Source of the DNA: Amphimedon queenslandica
Lineage: Eukaryota; Porifera; Demospongiae; Haplosclerida; Niphatidae
Assembly: GCF_000090795.2 (NCBI RefSeq)
Contig: NW_003546467.1
Location: forward strand, 43,857-77,047
DNA: 33,191 nt
Direction of reading: 5' to 3'
The position numbers were made by a program, and so were the translations under genes. Positions within the stretch are counted from its first letter, which is position 1, and each line of letters opens with the position of its first letter. Positions 23,101-30,769 of this stretch are shown here, piece by piece. Below the pieces are notes generated by a model. It was not told where the DNA came from, made no database searches, and worked only from the letters and a program-made list of their open reading frames with translations.

Positions 23101-26100
23101 TTTTACTGTTCATGTTTTTTCGGTTTCCAGTTAAACAACAATGTTTTCTGTTCAGGTAGGTAGCTATAGTGTATAAAAATGTACCATGTATATTGTTTAG
23201 ATATCAATGAGTGTTCCCAAAACATTTCAAACTGTTCTCAAGTGTGCATTAATACTGTTGGAAGTTTTCAGTGTAGTTGTTATACTGGATATGTATTGTC
23301 ATCTGATGGTTATAACTGTGATATGGGTATAATTTTTTATATTTTTAATTGGTGTGCCATTAAGATGTACATGTATTAGGCACTGATAGTGGTTGCTTAG
23401 GGGCAGATACTTGTAATCAGCAGTGTACCAACTCTCCTGGATCACCTGATGGTTTTATTTGTTTATGTTATTCTGGATTTGTACTCAGCAGTGACAACCA
23501 TACTTGCCTGGGTACTTATACTATACCACTGGTAATTCATGTATTTTTATTGTAGATATTAATGAGTGTGGTAATTCAAATGGGAGTTGTGATCAAACCT
23601 GTCTAAACACACAAGGATCCTATTATTGTTCTTGTTTAGATGGGTATAGTTTGGACACTGATGGATTTAATTGTTCAGGTATTAAACCTGGAATAATAAT
23701 TTGCAGTATTGTAAAAAATTTATTCCAATAGATGTTGATGAATGCAGTATCAATAATGGAGGTTGTGAGCAACTATGTAACAATACTATTGGGAATTATA
23801 CTTGCTCCTGCAATGATGGATTCAATCTTGTAGCTGGAAAATTTTGTTCTGGTACTATCATAAGTTACAACTATTCTTTAAGTGAGTTTTCATTTAGATA
23901 TCAATGAGTGTAACATGAATAATGGTGGTTGCCCACATACCTGTCACAATACTGCTGGAAGCTTTTACTGCTCATGTACACCTGAAGACAATTGCACAAG
24001 TATCTACATGTACTTTTAAAGCTCTTTTTAATATAAGAATATATTTTGGACAGATATTGATGTGAATGAATGCCTAGTTAACAATGGAGGCTGTGAGCAG
24101 TTTTGTCACAATACAATTGGTAGTTATTACTGTACATGCAATAACAGCTATACACTCGATGCTAACAAGCATGGCTGTAATGGTAAGTGATATATGTCAA
24201 GAGGCTTTATGCTGTCTTTAATCATAGATATTAATGAATGTGTTACTGGCGATAATGTCTGTAATCAGAACTGTATTAACACCGATGGATCTTATTTATG
24301 TTTTTGTATGACTGGTTATCATCTGATGGAAAATCAAAAAATATGCACAGGTAGACAAAAACAAAAATTTTTTTGTGTAAAATAATACCTATGATTATAG
24401 ATACAAATGAATGTCTGCTGAATAATGGTGGTTGTTCTCAGTTGTGTGTTAATAGTCTTGGTAGCTATCAGTGTAACTGTGGGAATGGATATCAACTGAA
24501 TAATAACCTGATTGATTGTGATGGTTTGTTACCTAAATTAATGTTCCAGTAGTTGTACATTGTTAACTTTCATTTCAGATATCAATGAGTGCACTAATGG
24601 TACAGATTTATGTGAACACAATTGCTATAACACTAATGGTAGTTATGTCTGTGACTGTGAGCCAGGTTATCAGCTATCAAATGGACTTACATGTTCTGAT
24701 ATCAATGAATGTGTTGCTAATAATGGAGGCTGTGCTCAAGTGTGTGTTAATCAAGTTGGATCATATTATTGTCAATGTAACAATGGATATACTCTTGATG
24801 ATGATGCTCATGGATGCTCTGGTAATAAATTTAAAATATCTAGTCTATTTCTTATTTTGTCATAGATTTTAATGAATGTGTTGATAATGTCGATGCTTGT
24901 GAGCAATTGTGTCACAATTCTAATAGTTCTTACACCTGTTCATGTAAATCAGGATATAGATTAGCAGATAATAATAGAACTTGTGATGGTAAAGATAGTC
25001 ATGAAAAGCTCTAACCATTAACAATTGTTTAGATATCAATGAATGTTCTGAAGGATTGTCCAACTGTAACCAGTTGTGTCTTAATACACCTGGAAATTAT
25101 ACCTGTACTTGTTATACTGGGTTTATTTTGAGCAATGATGGTCACATGTGTCAAGGTAAAAATGACTATAATAATGCAAAATTAGTGTTTATTATTTCAG
25201 ATATCAATGAGTGTAATACATTGAATGGAGGCTGCTCTGATTTATGTAACAACACAATTGGTAGCTTTTATTGTTCTTGTGACACTGGTTACTCTTTGAC
25301 CACTGATAAATATAACTGCACTGGTATTTTGTTAATAGTTGATTACGATATCATTGAACAATTTTTGTGTTTTATAGATGTCAATGAATGTTTAATATCC
25401 AATGGTGGGTGTGCATACTCTTGTATTAATACAGCTGGTAGCTATTACTGTACTTGTGAATCTGGTTACTCCTTGAATACTGATGGACACACTTGTGAAG
25501 GTATTAGTTGATAATTGAATTAATATACTTTTTAACTTTAAGATATTGATGAGTGTACAATTAATAATGGAAACTGTGAACAGCTGTGTATCAATAGCAA
25601 TGGGAGTTATTGGTGCTCTTGTCTCAGTGGATACACATTGGACACTAACAGTATGAACTGCACTGGTATGGAGAATTGTATCATGTAACAATATTAAGTC
25701 ATCATAATTTATCAGATGATAATGAATGTGATGACAGCAATGGAGGATGTGAACAAATATGTACTAATAACGAATCATCCTATCAGTGTTCATGCAGTGA
25801 AGGGTTCAGACTATACAATAATTATTATTGCTCAGGTATAATAATACTAGCAAGTTGATGCATTACTCAGAGCTACATGTATTTTTTAGATATTGATGAA
25901 TGCACTGAAGGAACCAGTAACTGCAGTCACCTGTGCTTCAACACAGTTGGTAGCTATGCTTGTCAGTGTCTGTTTGGATATCAACTTAATGCTGATAACC
26001 ACGCTTGTATTGGTAAGTGCCCATTATACTGTAAATTCAATGCCTTTGATATAGTAAAATTAGTTAATTTAGATTCAGCATTGTAAATGTCAAAGTTATT

Positions 26101-29100
26101 ATTTTATTCACTTATTACATGTTATAATAATTATTCATAATTTTATTTCTCTATCAACAGATGTTAATGAATGTGTAACAAATAATGGAGGATGTGATCA
26201 ATTTTGTACTAATACAATGGGGAGTTATGAATGTAGTTGTTATCCTAGATATGTTTTGAGTTCTAATGGTCACTCTTGCCTAGGTATAATACTATCAATA
26301 AAAAACTATTATTATTAAAAATGAATTTTAGATACAGGTGATTGCTTGGGAAGACTCATTTGCAATCAAGTCTGCTTTAATACTATTGAAAGCTTTGCCT
26401 GTGCTTGTTACACAGGATACATGCTTAGCAGTGATGATCATACATGCATAGGTATGGTTTCCCACAGGATTTTGGCACAGTGCTCATACAGGTTTTATGT
26501 CAGTGAATTTTAAAATTGCTCCAAAATTTGTCAAAAAATACCATATGCTTAGTACAAGTATTTTTTTCAAAAATCATTAGGAGAGACTTTTCCATTTTTA
26601 TGCATTTCTCTCATATTTATGTGCTGTGACCTGATTTTGATAAAAATTGAACATTTTATGAATTTTTAAAGTTGCTCCAAAATTGTGCCAAAGACCTTGT
26701 ACTAAAAATAAATAGGAGAGATTTCTTTATTTTTGTACTTTTTTCTAATATTCTTATATTGTGTAGCAAGTTTAAGCTAATTCTAATCAAAATTGAATTT
26801 TTTAACCAATTTTTAAAGTTGTCAAAAACTGGACAAAAGTTGTTCAAAATTTTCTGTACTATATATAGTACAAGGTCTTTAACTAAATTTTATCAAAAGT
26901 GAAAAGGAGAGAATTCTCCATTTTTATAATTTTTCTGATAAATAGAAGGTTTTAGTTGATTCCAATCAAGATTAGATTTTTAAAGAATTTTTAAGGTTGT
27001 TTAATATCAAACAAAAGTCCTTGTACTATATTACAGAGACTTTGGCTCAAGTTAAAAGGAGAAAATTCTCCTTTTTATATATTTTTTTGATACATATACA
27101 TGTACTTATGTTGTGTAGAAAATAAGTTTGATTCCAATCAATTTTGGATTTTTCAGTTAAGAATTTTTAAAGTTGCTCAAAAATCTTTCTAAATTTTTTC
27201 AAAAATGGCTAGGAGAGAATTCTTAATTTTAATAATGTTTTCTGATTATACATGTTTTTATGTTGTGTATCAAGATTGAGCTAATTCTAATTGAGTTTGA
27301 ATTTTTAAAGTTGCTTAAAAACTGGACCACAGTCCCTCCACTTATTATAGGGCAGCGTTTTTGGCCAGCTTTCATCAAAAATGAAAAAGAGAGAATTCTT
27401 TACTTTTATAATTTCTTTTAATACACATACATGTATTTAAGATGTGTAGAAAGTTTGAGCTGATTTTAATCAAACTTAGATTTTTAAAGGAATTTTTTAA
27501 TTTGCTTAAAAATTTGGCCAAATATGAAAGGCTATTTATTATAGCCTTTGATTTTTGGCCAAATTTTGTCAAAAATGGCTAAAAGAGAATTCTCAATTTT
27601 TATAATTTTTTTGAATCATATACATGTCAAGTTTAAGCTAATTTTAATTCAGTTTGGATTTTTTTTACAAATTTTCCAAAAGTCCTTGTACAGGTTTTTT
27701 GGCCAAAAATGACTGAAAAGTTTAAAATGACTTCATTTTAATAATTTTTGTGACACATCTACATGTTCTTATCTTGTGTACCAAGTTTGAGCCAATTTTT
27801 AAATTTTTTACAAATTTTTTGAAGTTACTAAAAAATTGGGCTAAACGTCCCTGTAGTACAGAGTCCTTGGCCAAATTTTGCCAAAAATGACTAGGAGAAA
27901 ATACTTCATTTTTGTAATAGTTTTTTGATTATATCAAATTAGAAATTTTTACAAATTTTCAAAGCTGCTTCAAAAGCCATTATAGTGCTTAATTGTCAGC
28001 TCATGAAGCATGCTGCTTAGTTCACTTAGCATGGTTTGTGGGAAAATTTGATTAAAATGATTGTTATAATTTGATTTGTTTATATTTGTAGATATTAATG
28101 AGTGTGATGATTCAAATGGAGGCTGTGAACAAACTTGCCAGAACACAGAAGGATCTTATAACTGTTCATGCTTCAATGGATACAGTTTAAATGCTGATAA
28201 ATTCAATTGTTCAGGTTAGTGTTTTTATATAGTGACCTGGCATAAACGTACCATACCTACAATTGTGTACTTCAAGAGAGTTATTAATATTTACATTATT
28301 TAGATGTTGATGAGTGCAGTTTTAATAATGGTGATTGTGAGCATGTGTGTACAAATGCTGTTGGAAGTCACATATGTTCCTGCCACTCTGGCTATGTCCT
28401 TTCTGGAGGAAAATTTTGCTCAGGTATAAATTTAATCAATTTTAATTGATGTGATTGCATAATAAACAGATGTTAACGAGTGTGCAACAAATAATGGAGG
28501 ATGTGGTCACATTTGTACTAATACTATTGGTAATTATACTTGTTCTTGTGATCTTGGATATCAACTAGAGGCTGATGGACACAATTGCATAGGTATAGAT
28601 TTATTATAAAATTAAAAATAGAAAAAATGGCTTATCATGCATGAATCAAATAGATGTTAATGAATGCAGTATCAATAATGGAGGTTGTGAACAACTATGT
28701 AACAATACTATCGGGAATTATACTTGCTCCTGCAACGATGGGTTCAATCTTGTAGCTGGAAAATTTTGTTCTGGTACTATCATAAGCTACAACCATTCTT
28801 TTAGTAATTTATTTTAGATGTCAATGAATGTTCTGAGGGATTGTCAAATTGTAACCAGTCATGCTTTAATACACTTGGTAGCTATACCTGTACTTGTTAT
28901 GCTGGATTTATTTTGAGCAATGATGGTCACATGTGTCAAGGTAAAAATGAGAATAATAACGCAAAATAAGTGACACTGTTTATTATTTCAGATATCAATG
29001 AGTGTAATACATTGAATGGAGGCTGCTCTGATTTATGTAACAATACAATTGGTAGCTTTTATTGTTCTTGTGACACTGGTCACTCTTTGACCACTGATAA

Positions 29101-30768
29101 ATATAACTGCACTGGTATTTTGTTAATAGTTGATTACGATATCATTAAACAATTTTTGTGTTTTATAGATGTCAATGAATGTTTAATATCCAATGGTGGG
29201 TGTGCATACTCTTGTATTAATACAGCTGGTAGCTATTACTGTACTTGTGAATCTGGTTACTCCTTGAATACTGATGGACACACTTGTGAAGGTATTAGTT
29301 GATAATTGAATTATTACATATATTTTTTAAACTCTAAGATATTGATGAGTGTGCAATTAATAATGGAAGCTGTGAACAGCTGTGCATCAATAGCAATGGG
29401 AGTTATTGGTGCTCTTGTCTCAGTGGATACACATTGGACACTAACAATATGAACTGCACTGGTACAGATTGTAGTCTTATACTGGTTCATTGTCATGGTG
29501 AAATATTTTTGCAAATTTGTGATACGTCCTTCATTCACAAGAATTATGGCATTATTTATAAATGTTTAGGAGATAAAAATTTTAGAAAAATATTTTACCC
29601 AAAATAAACCAGTATAAAGTAATTTTTAATTATTTTAAATTTTATTTGCATGACACGTTAAAAATTGTTATTCCTTTTCAACAGATATCAATGAGTGCGA
29701 GCCTTTTAATGGAGGTTGTAAACACTTTTGCACTAATACCAATGGCAGTTACACTTGTTCTTGTAATTCTGGATATCGGCTAGAAATTGATTTGCATACT
29801 TGTACAGGTAAATCTTTATTGTTGAAGTTAGAAATTTAGAATACACATGTACTGCTTTTATATAAAGATATCAATGAATGTGATGATGAGAGCAATGGAT
29901 GTAATCACACTTGTATCAATACACAAGGAAGTTATGAGTGTCATTGCATGGATGGATTCAATATAAGAAATAACCAATGCCAAGGTAGTGATTATATGCT
30001 TATATTTAGATAACAATGTAATAATAGATATTGATGAATGCAATAATACAAACGGTGGTTGTCAGCAGTTGTGTACAAATACATTTGGAAGCTATTACTG
30101 TTCCTGTAATACTGGCTTTAATCTAAGAGACAACTATTTCTGTGCAGGTAGATGTTTAATTTATTACTTACTGAGCATTGTTGCTCTCTAGATATAGATG
30201 AGTGTTCTACTGGTACCAATAATTGTAGTCGCAAATGTGTCAATGAAATTGGTTCATTTCACTGTGAGTGTTTATCTGATGAGGTATTGTCTGATGATAG
30301 AGTTAGTTGTAAAGGCCAGTTTTACTTATTTGAATTCATAAAATAAAGCAGGTTCTGTATTATTTATTAGTAGCTGGTGGTACTTCAAATGCCAATGTGA
30401 GTCATATAATGAAGTTAATATGTTTATTATTTAATTTTTAATGTAGACTTCAAACCAACTTGAAAACTCTTTGTACTACACTGTACCATTGCTTATTATA
30501 TCACTTTTAGGTATCAACCAATCATACACACACACATTTTCCCTTTGTGCCAACTACATTGATTTATGTTCATCTTTTTTTGTCTTCATTTTTAGTTATC
30601 TTTGTACTAATAATAATATTAGTGATTGTGGTTCTTAATAAAAGAAAGAAGAAATTAGAATATAACTTGTACAGTGATGCTCCATCCTTCAATAACAGAA
30701 TGTATGGAGCAGAAGTGTATACAAAAAGTAAAGAGGACAATGAAAAAATTTATGAGGAAATGAAATAA
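10210..30768 (+). CDS. Giant SRCR(24)-EGF(36) type I transmembrane receptor, about 87 exons
   Basis: The model is a 4,250-residue surface protein: signal peptide (residues 1-21, [15 protein letters not shown]), 24 SRCR domains (exons 1-49), 36 EGF domains (35 exons), a three-exon membrane anchor and tail. The summed CDS is 12,753 nt, divisible by three. Introns are nearly all GT-AG, phase 1 and 40-60 nt. No stop, second signal peptide or gap falls between the SRCR and EGF blocks: exon 22133-22300 joins 22360-22482 in phase 1, so it is one gene. SRCR domains bind proteins and microbial ligands in other animals; calcium-binding EGF arrays form rigid rods. The tail (after NKRKKK) has [17 protein letters not shown] and IYEEM, possible phosphotyrosine sites. 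The start at 10210 is a Met-Met pair directly before the signal peptide. DMBT1-like and fibrillin-like proteins are the nearest named architectures. Ligand and role are unknown. Confidence 0.92.
11220..12156 (+). other. Module 2: SRCR3 (B), SRCR4 (A)
   Basis: SRCR3: exons 11220-11381, 11479-11643; a textbook domain with [17 protein letters not shown] and [15 protein letters not shown]4: exons 11693-11872, 11986-12156; AGRLEVC, WGTVC and [15 protein letters not shown]. All cysteines are present in both. Confidence 0.9.
12304..13604 (+). other. Module 3: SRCR5 (B), SRCR6 (A)
   Basis: SRCR5: exons 12304-12465, 12902-13054; the Trp of the usual GWD/YWD is Val (YVDNTDAS). Its internal intron (12466-12901, 436 nt) is the longest in the SRCR block and contains a perfect 22-bp palindrome at 12526-12547. 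SRCR6: exons 13208-13387, 13443-13604; [35 protein letters not shown]. Confidence 0.9.
12526..12547. repeat. Perfect 22-bp palindrome in an SRCR5 intron
   Basis: AGAGTGAATAA followed immediately by TTATTCACTCT. With zero loop this is a dyad rather than a classic hairpin. It has no obvious role and may be a remnant of an inverted-repeat insertion in this unusually long intron. Confidence 0.6.
13656..14765 (+). other. Module 4: SRCR7 (B), SRCR8 (A)
   Basis: SRCR7: exons 13656-13829, 13908-14066; contains [23 protein letters not shown] and [17 protein letters not shown]8: exons 14166-14339, 14592-14765; [20 protein letters not shown], then a divergent C-half in which the C.GNE turn is [11 protein letters not shown]. 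Confidence 0.9.
14813..15936 (+). other. Module 5: SRCR9 (B), SRCR10 (A)
   Basis: SRCR9: exons 14813-14983, 15030-15176; the WG of the core is WW ([10 protein letters not shown]) and the loop before the next Cys is enlarged ([14 protein letters not shown]). SRCR10: exons 15430-15609, 15784-15936; the usual GRVEVC is GILHVC and the C-half ends RQVIKIAC instead of DAGVxC. These are the least canonical pair, but all cysteines remain. Confidence 0.88.
15992..16789 (+). other. Module 6: SRCR11 (B), SRCR12 (A, one disulfide lost)
   Basis: SRCR11: exons 15992-16144, 16188-16352; short first exon, [31 protein letters not shown]12: exons 16393-16572, 16622-16789. The WGTxC cysteine is Ser (WGTISSWTW) and the cysteine expected just before the HSYD motif is also absent ([15 protein letters not shown]). 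The other six cysteines are kept. The two missing ones are C2 and C7, a bonded pair in known SRCR structures. Confidence 0.88.
16838..17655 (+). other. Module 7: SRCR13 (B), SRCR14 (A)
   Basis: SRCR13: exons 16838-16999, 17059-17220; [39 protein letters not shown]14: exons 17269-17448, 17506-17655; its N-half carries one extra residue in CTSIGDIRL and ends in a GC donor (TCATCTG|GCAAGT). The intron after SRCR13 begins with a tandem GTACAT run (17221-17238). Confidence 0.9.
17699..18524 (+). other. Module 8: SRCR15 (B), SRCR16 (A)
   Basis: SRCR15: exons 17699-17863, 17911-18078; [38 protein letters not shown]16: exons 18134-18313, 18363-18524; the most diverged type A domain, with [20 protein letters not shown], and a C-half lacking the GP strand ([15 protein letters not shown]), ending TVAAVRC. 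Confidence 0.88.
18574..19474 (+). other. Module 9: SRCR17 (B), SRCR18 (A)
   Basis: SRCR17: exons 18574-18738, 18882-19049; [37 protein letters not shown]18: exons 19092-19256, 19304-19474; the N-half is shortened between RLSG and EGRVELC (no VGGS loop) and the C-half has a run of tyrosines ([17 protein letters not shown]) encoded by tandem TAT codons. Confidence 0.9.
19527..20572 (+). other. Module 10: SRCR19 (B), SRCR20 (A)
   Basis: SRCR19: exons 19527-19688, 19772-19939; [39 protein letters not shown]20: exons 20070-20255, 20405-20572; the longest N-half (186 nt), [29 protein letters not shown], then [15 protein letters not shown]. Confidence 0.9.
20631..21429 (+). other. Module 11: SRCR21 (B), SRCR22 (A)
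   Basis: SRCR21: exons 20631-20798, 20847-21008; [22 protein letters not shown]; an extra Cys in [12 protein letters not shown]22: exons 21057-21219, 21269-21429; its internal intron is phase 2, unlike all other SRCR mid-domain introns, and the N-half stops at QLG. It also has an extra Cys (HQSCYISSC). The intron between the two domains (21009-21056) is 48 nt with no in-frame stop. Confidence 0.88.
21477..22300 (+). other. Module 12: SRCR23 (B), SRCR24 (A)
   Basis: SRCR23: exons 21477-21638, 21686-21853; PQQIEVC replaces GRVEVC, and the C-half is [17 protein letters not shown]24: exons 21903-22085, 22133-22300; NQGSVQIC, an extra aromatic in [13 protein letters not shown], and [12 protein letters not shown]. 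This is the last SRCR; the next exon is the first EGF domain. Confidence 0.9.
22360..23851 (+). other. EGF domains 1-9 (one exon each)
   Basis: Exons: 22360-22482, 22526-22642, 22691-22816, 22868-22990, 23036-23155, 23201-23326, 23380-23511, 23556-23678, 23732-23851. All but the seventh begin D-I/V-D/N-E-C and contain CxNTxGSYxCxC-type cores. That is the calcium-binding signature with the Asp/Asn-hydroxylation consensus. The seventh ([15 protein letters not shown]) lacks the acidic pair, has a larger central loop ([11 protein letters not shown]) and probably does not bind calcium. Confidence 0.92.
23898..25155 (+). other. EGF domains 10-17, including a short one and a two-domain exon
   Basis: Exons: 23898-23999, 24054-24182, 24228-24350, 24401-24523, 24579-24821 (two domains), 24866-24988, 25033-25155. 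EGF10 has all six cysteines, but only five residues lie between the last two (CSCTPEDNC). EGF11 starts IDVNEC, with an inserted pair. The exon 24579-24821 encodes EGF14 and EGF15 without an intron; the join is at about 24701 (TGTTCTGATATCAATGAATG). Confidence 0.92.
25201..26451 (+). other. EGF domains 18-24
   Basis: Exons: 25201-25323, 25378-25500, 25543-25665, 25716-25835, 25890-26012, 26161-26283, 26332-26451. The last ([14 protein letters not shown]) lacks the calcium-binding start, as does EGF7. The first three are near-identical to exons at 28992-29461. The introns at 25156-25200 and 25324-25377 are 45 and 54 nt and stop-free in frame. Confidence 0.92.
26452..28091 (+). repeat. Intron filled by a degenerate tandem array (about 9 units)
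   Basis: This 1,640-nt intron is roughly 30 times the usual size here. Units of about 130-200 nt recur. The GAGAATTCTCC-like block appears near 26581, 26715, 26907, 27058, 27213, 27389, 27584, 27727 and 27893. Each is followed by a TTTTTATAATTTTT run, then an AGTTTGAGCTGATTNNAATCAA-like phrase, TTTTTAAAGTTGCTNAAAA, and TGGCCAAATTTTGTCAAAAATG. Divergence between units is high. No EGF exon is interrupted. Confidence 0.8.
28092..28592 (+). other. EGF domains 25-27
   Basis: Exons: 28092-28214, 28304-28423, 28470-28592. All have the calcium-binding start. EGF25 ([14 protein letters not shown]...[11 protein letters not shown]) most resembles EGF8 ([10 protein letters not shown]...[11 protein letters not shown]). 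It follows a calcium-site-less domain just as EGF8 follows EGF7, which suggests an older duplication of a longer block. Confidence 0.9.
28654..29461 (+). other. EGF domains 28-32, recent duplicate of EGF9 and EGF17-20
   Basis: Exons: 28654-28773, 28818-28940, 28992-29114, 29169-29291, 29339-29461. EGF28 nearly equals the exon at 23732-23851, including the start of its intron (GTACTATCATAAG). The next four match 25033-25665. Exon 29169-29291 is identical to 25378-25500 by eye. Exon 28992-29114 differs from 25201-25323 at two bases, and their following 54-nt introns differ at one. Confidence 0.92.
29685..30314 (+). other. EGF domains 33-36
   Basis: Exons: 29685-29807, 29868-29984, 30028-30147, 30192-30314. 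All start with the calcium-binding signature. The last ([12 protein letters not shown]...[16 protein letters not shown]) lacks the Gly-Tyr/Phe of the C-terminal loop. It must end at a GC donor (TGTAAAG|GCCAGT), because the sixth cysteine lies just before it. The 223-nt intron before EGF33 is AT-rich with no recognised content. Confidence 0.88.
30371..30768 (+). other. Membrane anchor and cytoplasmic tail exons of the giant gene
   Basis: Exons: 30374-30396 (or from 30371), 30447-30510, 30596-30768. A short linker ([16 protein letters not shown]) leads to a hydrophobic stretch split by an intron: [12 protein letters not shown] | [14 protein letters not shown], then NKRKKK as the stop-transfer. 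The roughly 40-residue tail ends in MK and contains four or five tyrosines in acidic or polar surroundings. Confidence 0.9.
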
Positions 30769-30769
30769 A
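30764..30769 (+). terminator. Candidate poly(A) signal overlapping the stop codon of gene 4
   Basis: AATAAA overlaps the TAA stop (30766-30768). If used, the 3' UTR would be only 10-30 nt. No better AATAAA was seen in the next roughly 100 bp. Confidence 0.35.

Noticed and set aside
24585..24872. Alternative-frame Met/Val-rich open frame over EGF14-15
   Set aside because: It is a shadow of the EGF exon, which has all cysteines in the other frame.
25392..25691. Minus-strand 99-codon open frame over EGF19-20
   Set aside because: Antisense shadow of duplicated EGF exons; the same shadow appears at 29314-29538 over the duplicate.
26656..27572. Open frames within the repeat-filled intron
   Set aside because: Lys/Phe/Ile/Asn-rich translations of AT-rich tandem units on both strands; no constraint visible.
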